NCBI RefSeq assembly: GCF_018614095.1
Contig: NZ_JAGGOY010000024.1
Span: 22,010 to 86,009, forward strand
DNA from: Streptomyces sp. ISL-87
GTDB lineage: Bacteria; Actinomycetota; Actinomycetes; Streptomycetales; Streptomycetaceae
Length of the DNA stretch: 64,000 bases
Direction of reading: 5' to 3'
The position numbers and the translations under genes were made by a program. Each line of letters begins with the position of its first letter. Within the stretch, counting starts at the first letter, position 1. Shown here in pieces: positions 63,169 to 64,000 of the stretch. The notes beneath the pieces were generated by a model that searched no databases, had not been told where the DNA came from, and saw only the letters and a list, made by a program, of their open reading frames with translations.

Positions 63169-63960
63169 ATGATGGGTCCGGCGCACTCACTGTCCGGGGC
63201 AGCGGCCTGGCTGGGGGTGGGAGCCGCCACCGCGGCCGCCGGACACCCGATGCCGTGGCCGGTCCTCGTCGTCGGCGCGCTCATCTGCGCCGGCGCCGCC
63301 CTCGCCCCCGACCTCGACCACAAGTCGGCGACGATCTCGCGCGCCTTCGGACCGCTCTCCCGGGGCCTGTGCGAGGTCGTCGACAAGATCTCCTACGCCG
63401 TCTACAAGGCCACCCGGGCCCCGAAGGACGCCCGCCGCACCGGCGGACATCGCACCCTGACGCACACCTGGCTCTGGGCCGTCCTGATCGGCGGCGGCTC
63501 CTCCGCGCTCGCAGTCACTGCCGACCGCTGGGGTGTGCTGGCCCTGCTCTTCGTCCACCTGGTCCTGGCCGTCGAGGGCCTGCTGTGGCGGGCCGCGCGG
63601 ATGTCCAGCGACATCCTGGTGTGGCTGCTCGGTGCGACCAGCGCCTGGATACTGGCCGGAGTTCTCGACCAGCCCGGCAACGGCGCGGGCTGGCTGTTCA
63701 CCGGCCCCGGCCAGGAGTACCTCTGGCTCGGCCTGCCGATCCTGCTCGGCGCGCTGGTCCACGACATCGGCGACGCGCTCACCGTCTCCGGCTGCCCGAT
63801 CCTGTGGCCCCTCCCCATCGCCGGGAAGCGCTGGTACCCGATCGGCCCGCCGAAGATGATGCGTTTCCGCGCGGGCAGCTGGGTGGAGCTCAAGGTCCTC
63901 ATGCCGGTGTTCATGCTGCTCGGCGGTTTGGGCGGCGCCGCGGCCCTCGACTTCATCTAG
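63169..63960 (+). CDS. Membrane-bound metal-dependent hydrolase (YdjM-like)
   Basis: 263-residue multi-span protein: SLSGAAAWLGVG, the metal-binding segment ALAPDLDHKSATISR, then GGHRTLTHTW with two His. Belongs to the COG1988/LexA-binding-inner-membrane-associated hydrolase group. Divergent from the helicase. The last 40 bases of the window hold nothing assignable. Confidence 0.82.
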   Translation: MMGPAHSLSGAAAWLGVGAATAAAGHPMPWPVLVVGALICAGAALAPDLDHKSATISRAFGPLSRGLCEVVDKISYAVYKATRAPKDARRTGGHRTLTHTWLWAVLIGGGSSALAVTADRWGVLALLFVHLVLAVEGLLWRAARMSSDILVWLLGATSAWILAGVLDQPGNGAGWLFTGPGQEYLWLGLPILLGALVHDIGDALTVSGCPILWPLPIAGKRWYPIGPPKMMRFRAGSWVELKVLMPVFMLLGGLGGAAALDFI

Positions 63961-64000
63961 GAGGCTCTTGAAAATCTTGCTCCGGCCGACCGATTCACCC

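Noticed and set aside
60142..63960. 1272-residue plus-strand frame opposite the helicase and running into the hydrolase
   Set aside because: A shadow of the helicase gene; only its last 263 residues (from 63169) are a real protein with its own ATG.

Overview
This is high-GC actinobacterial DNA, almost certainly Streptomyces. The signs are strong third-position GC, many GTG starts, four-base ATGA/GTGA gene overlaps, a complete conservon operon (CvnA-D type), an MHYT-domain protein and a Zur-type set of zinc-free ribosomal protein paralogues.

Layout. (1) 1-8465: L-arabinose catabolism on the minus strand (araD cut by the window edge, araB), a YtfQRT-YjfF-type furanose ABC importer and a LacI-family regulator, with two matching LacI-type operators. 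(2) 8.7-13.74 kb: zinc-starvation cluster with two CobW-family proteins, cysteine-free L32, S14, L28, L33, L31 and S18, two Zur-box candidates and strong terminators. (3) 13.74-21 kb: an ion-transport group (NhaD/ArsB-type permease, CBS protein, cation/proton antiporter, PucR-type regulator) lying among decaying fragments: ATP-grasp, TrkA-C/RCK, YqiJ-like, alcohol dehydrogenase, MFS and P450. (4) 21-25 kb: ABC-2 exporter, DUF4097 protein and ribbon-helix-helix regulator with a phased array of TGGCGCCA boxes. (5) 25.3-28.7 kb: KimA-like potassium permease and a 5'-truncated APC transporter. (6) 29.1-37.5 kb: an auxiliary tryptophanyl-tRNA synthetase behind a Trp-codon attenuator, followed by JAMM protease, CysO-like sulfur carrier, P450, PanE-like reductase, HisC-like aminotransferase, cobalamin radical SAM methyltransferase and DUF5825 partner. 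This matches the gene content known for chuangxinmycin, a sulfur-containing indole antibiotic that inhibits tryptophanyl-tRNA synthetase. A 69-base copy of an aldehyde dehydrogenase 3' end lies just beyond it and may mark a junction. (7) 37.8-45.5 kb: fatty acid hydroxylase/sterol desaturase family protein, then a four-gene translationally coupled operon (MFS, two YbtPQ-like ABC proteins, AraC regulator) facing a TetR gene across a perfect 24-base palindrome. (8) 45.9-64 kb: conserved chromosomal genes, including acetaldehyde-type dehydrogenase with GAF regulator, TrmO-like protein, MpaB-like protein, methyltransferase, MHYT protein, conservon with an extra roadblock protein, thioesterase II and a large DExH helicase.

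The most notable region is 29.1-37.5 kb. The synthetase probably gives self-resistance and is induced when Trp-tRNA charging falls. The aminotransferase, methyltransferase, sulfur-carrier system, reductase and P450 together can account for converting tryptophan into a methylated, thiolated and cyclised indole. Assignments come from reading the sequence only; no database search was run.
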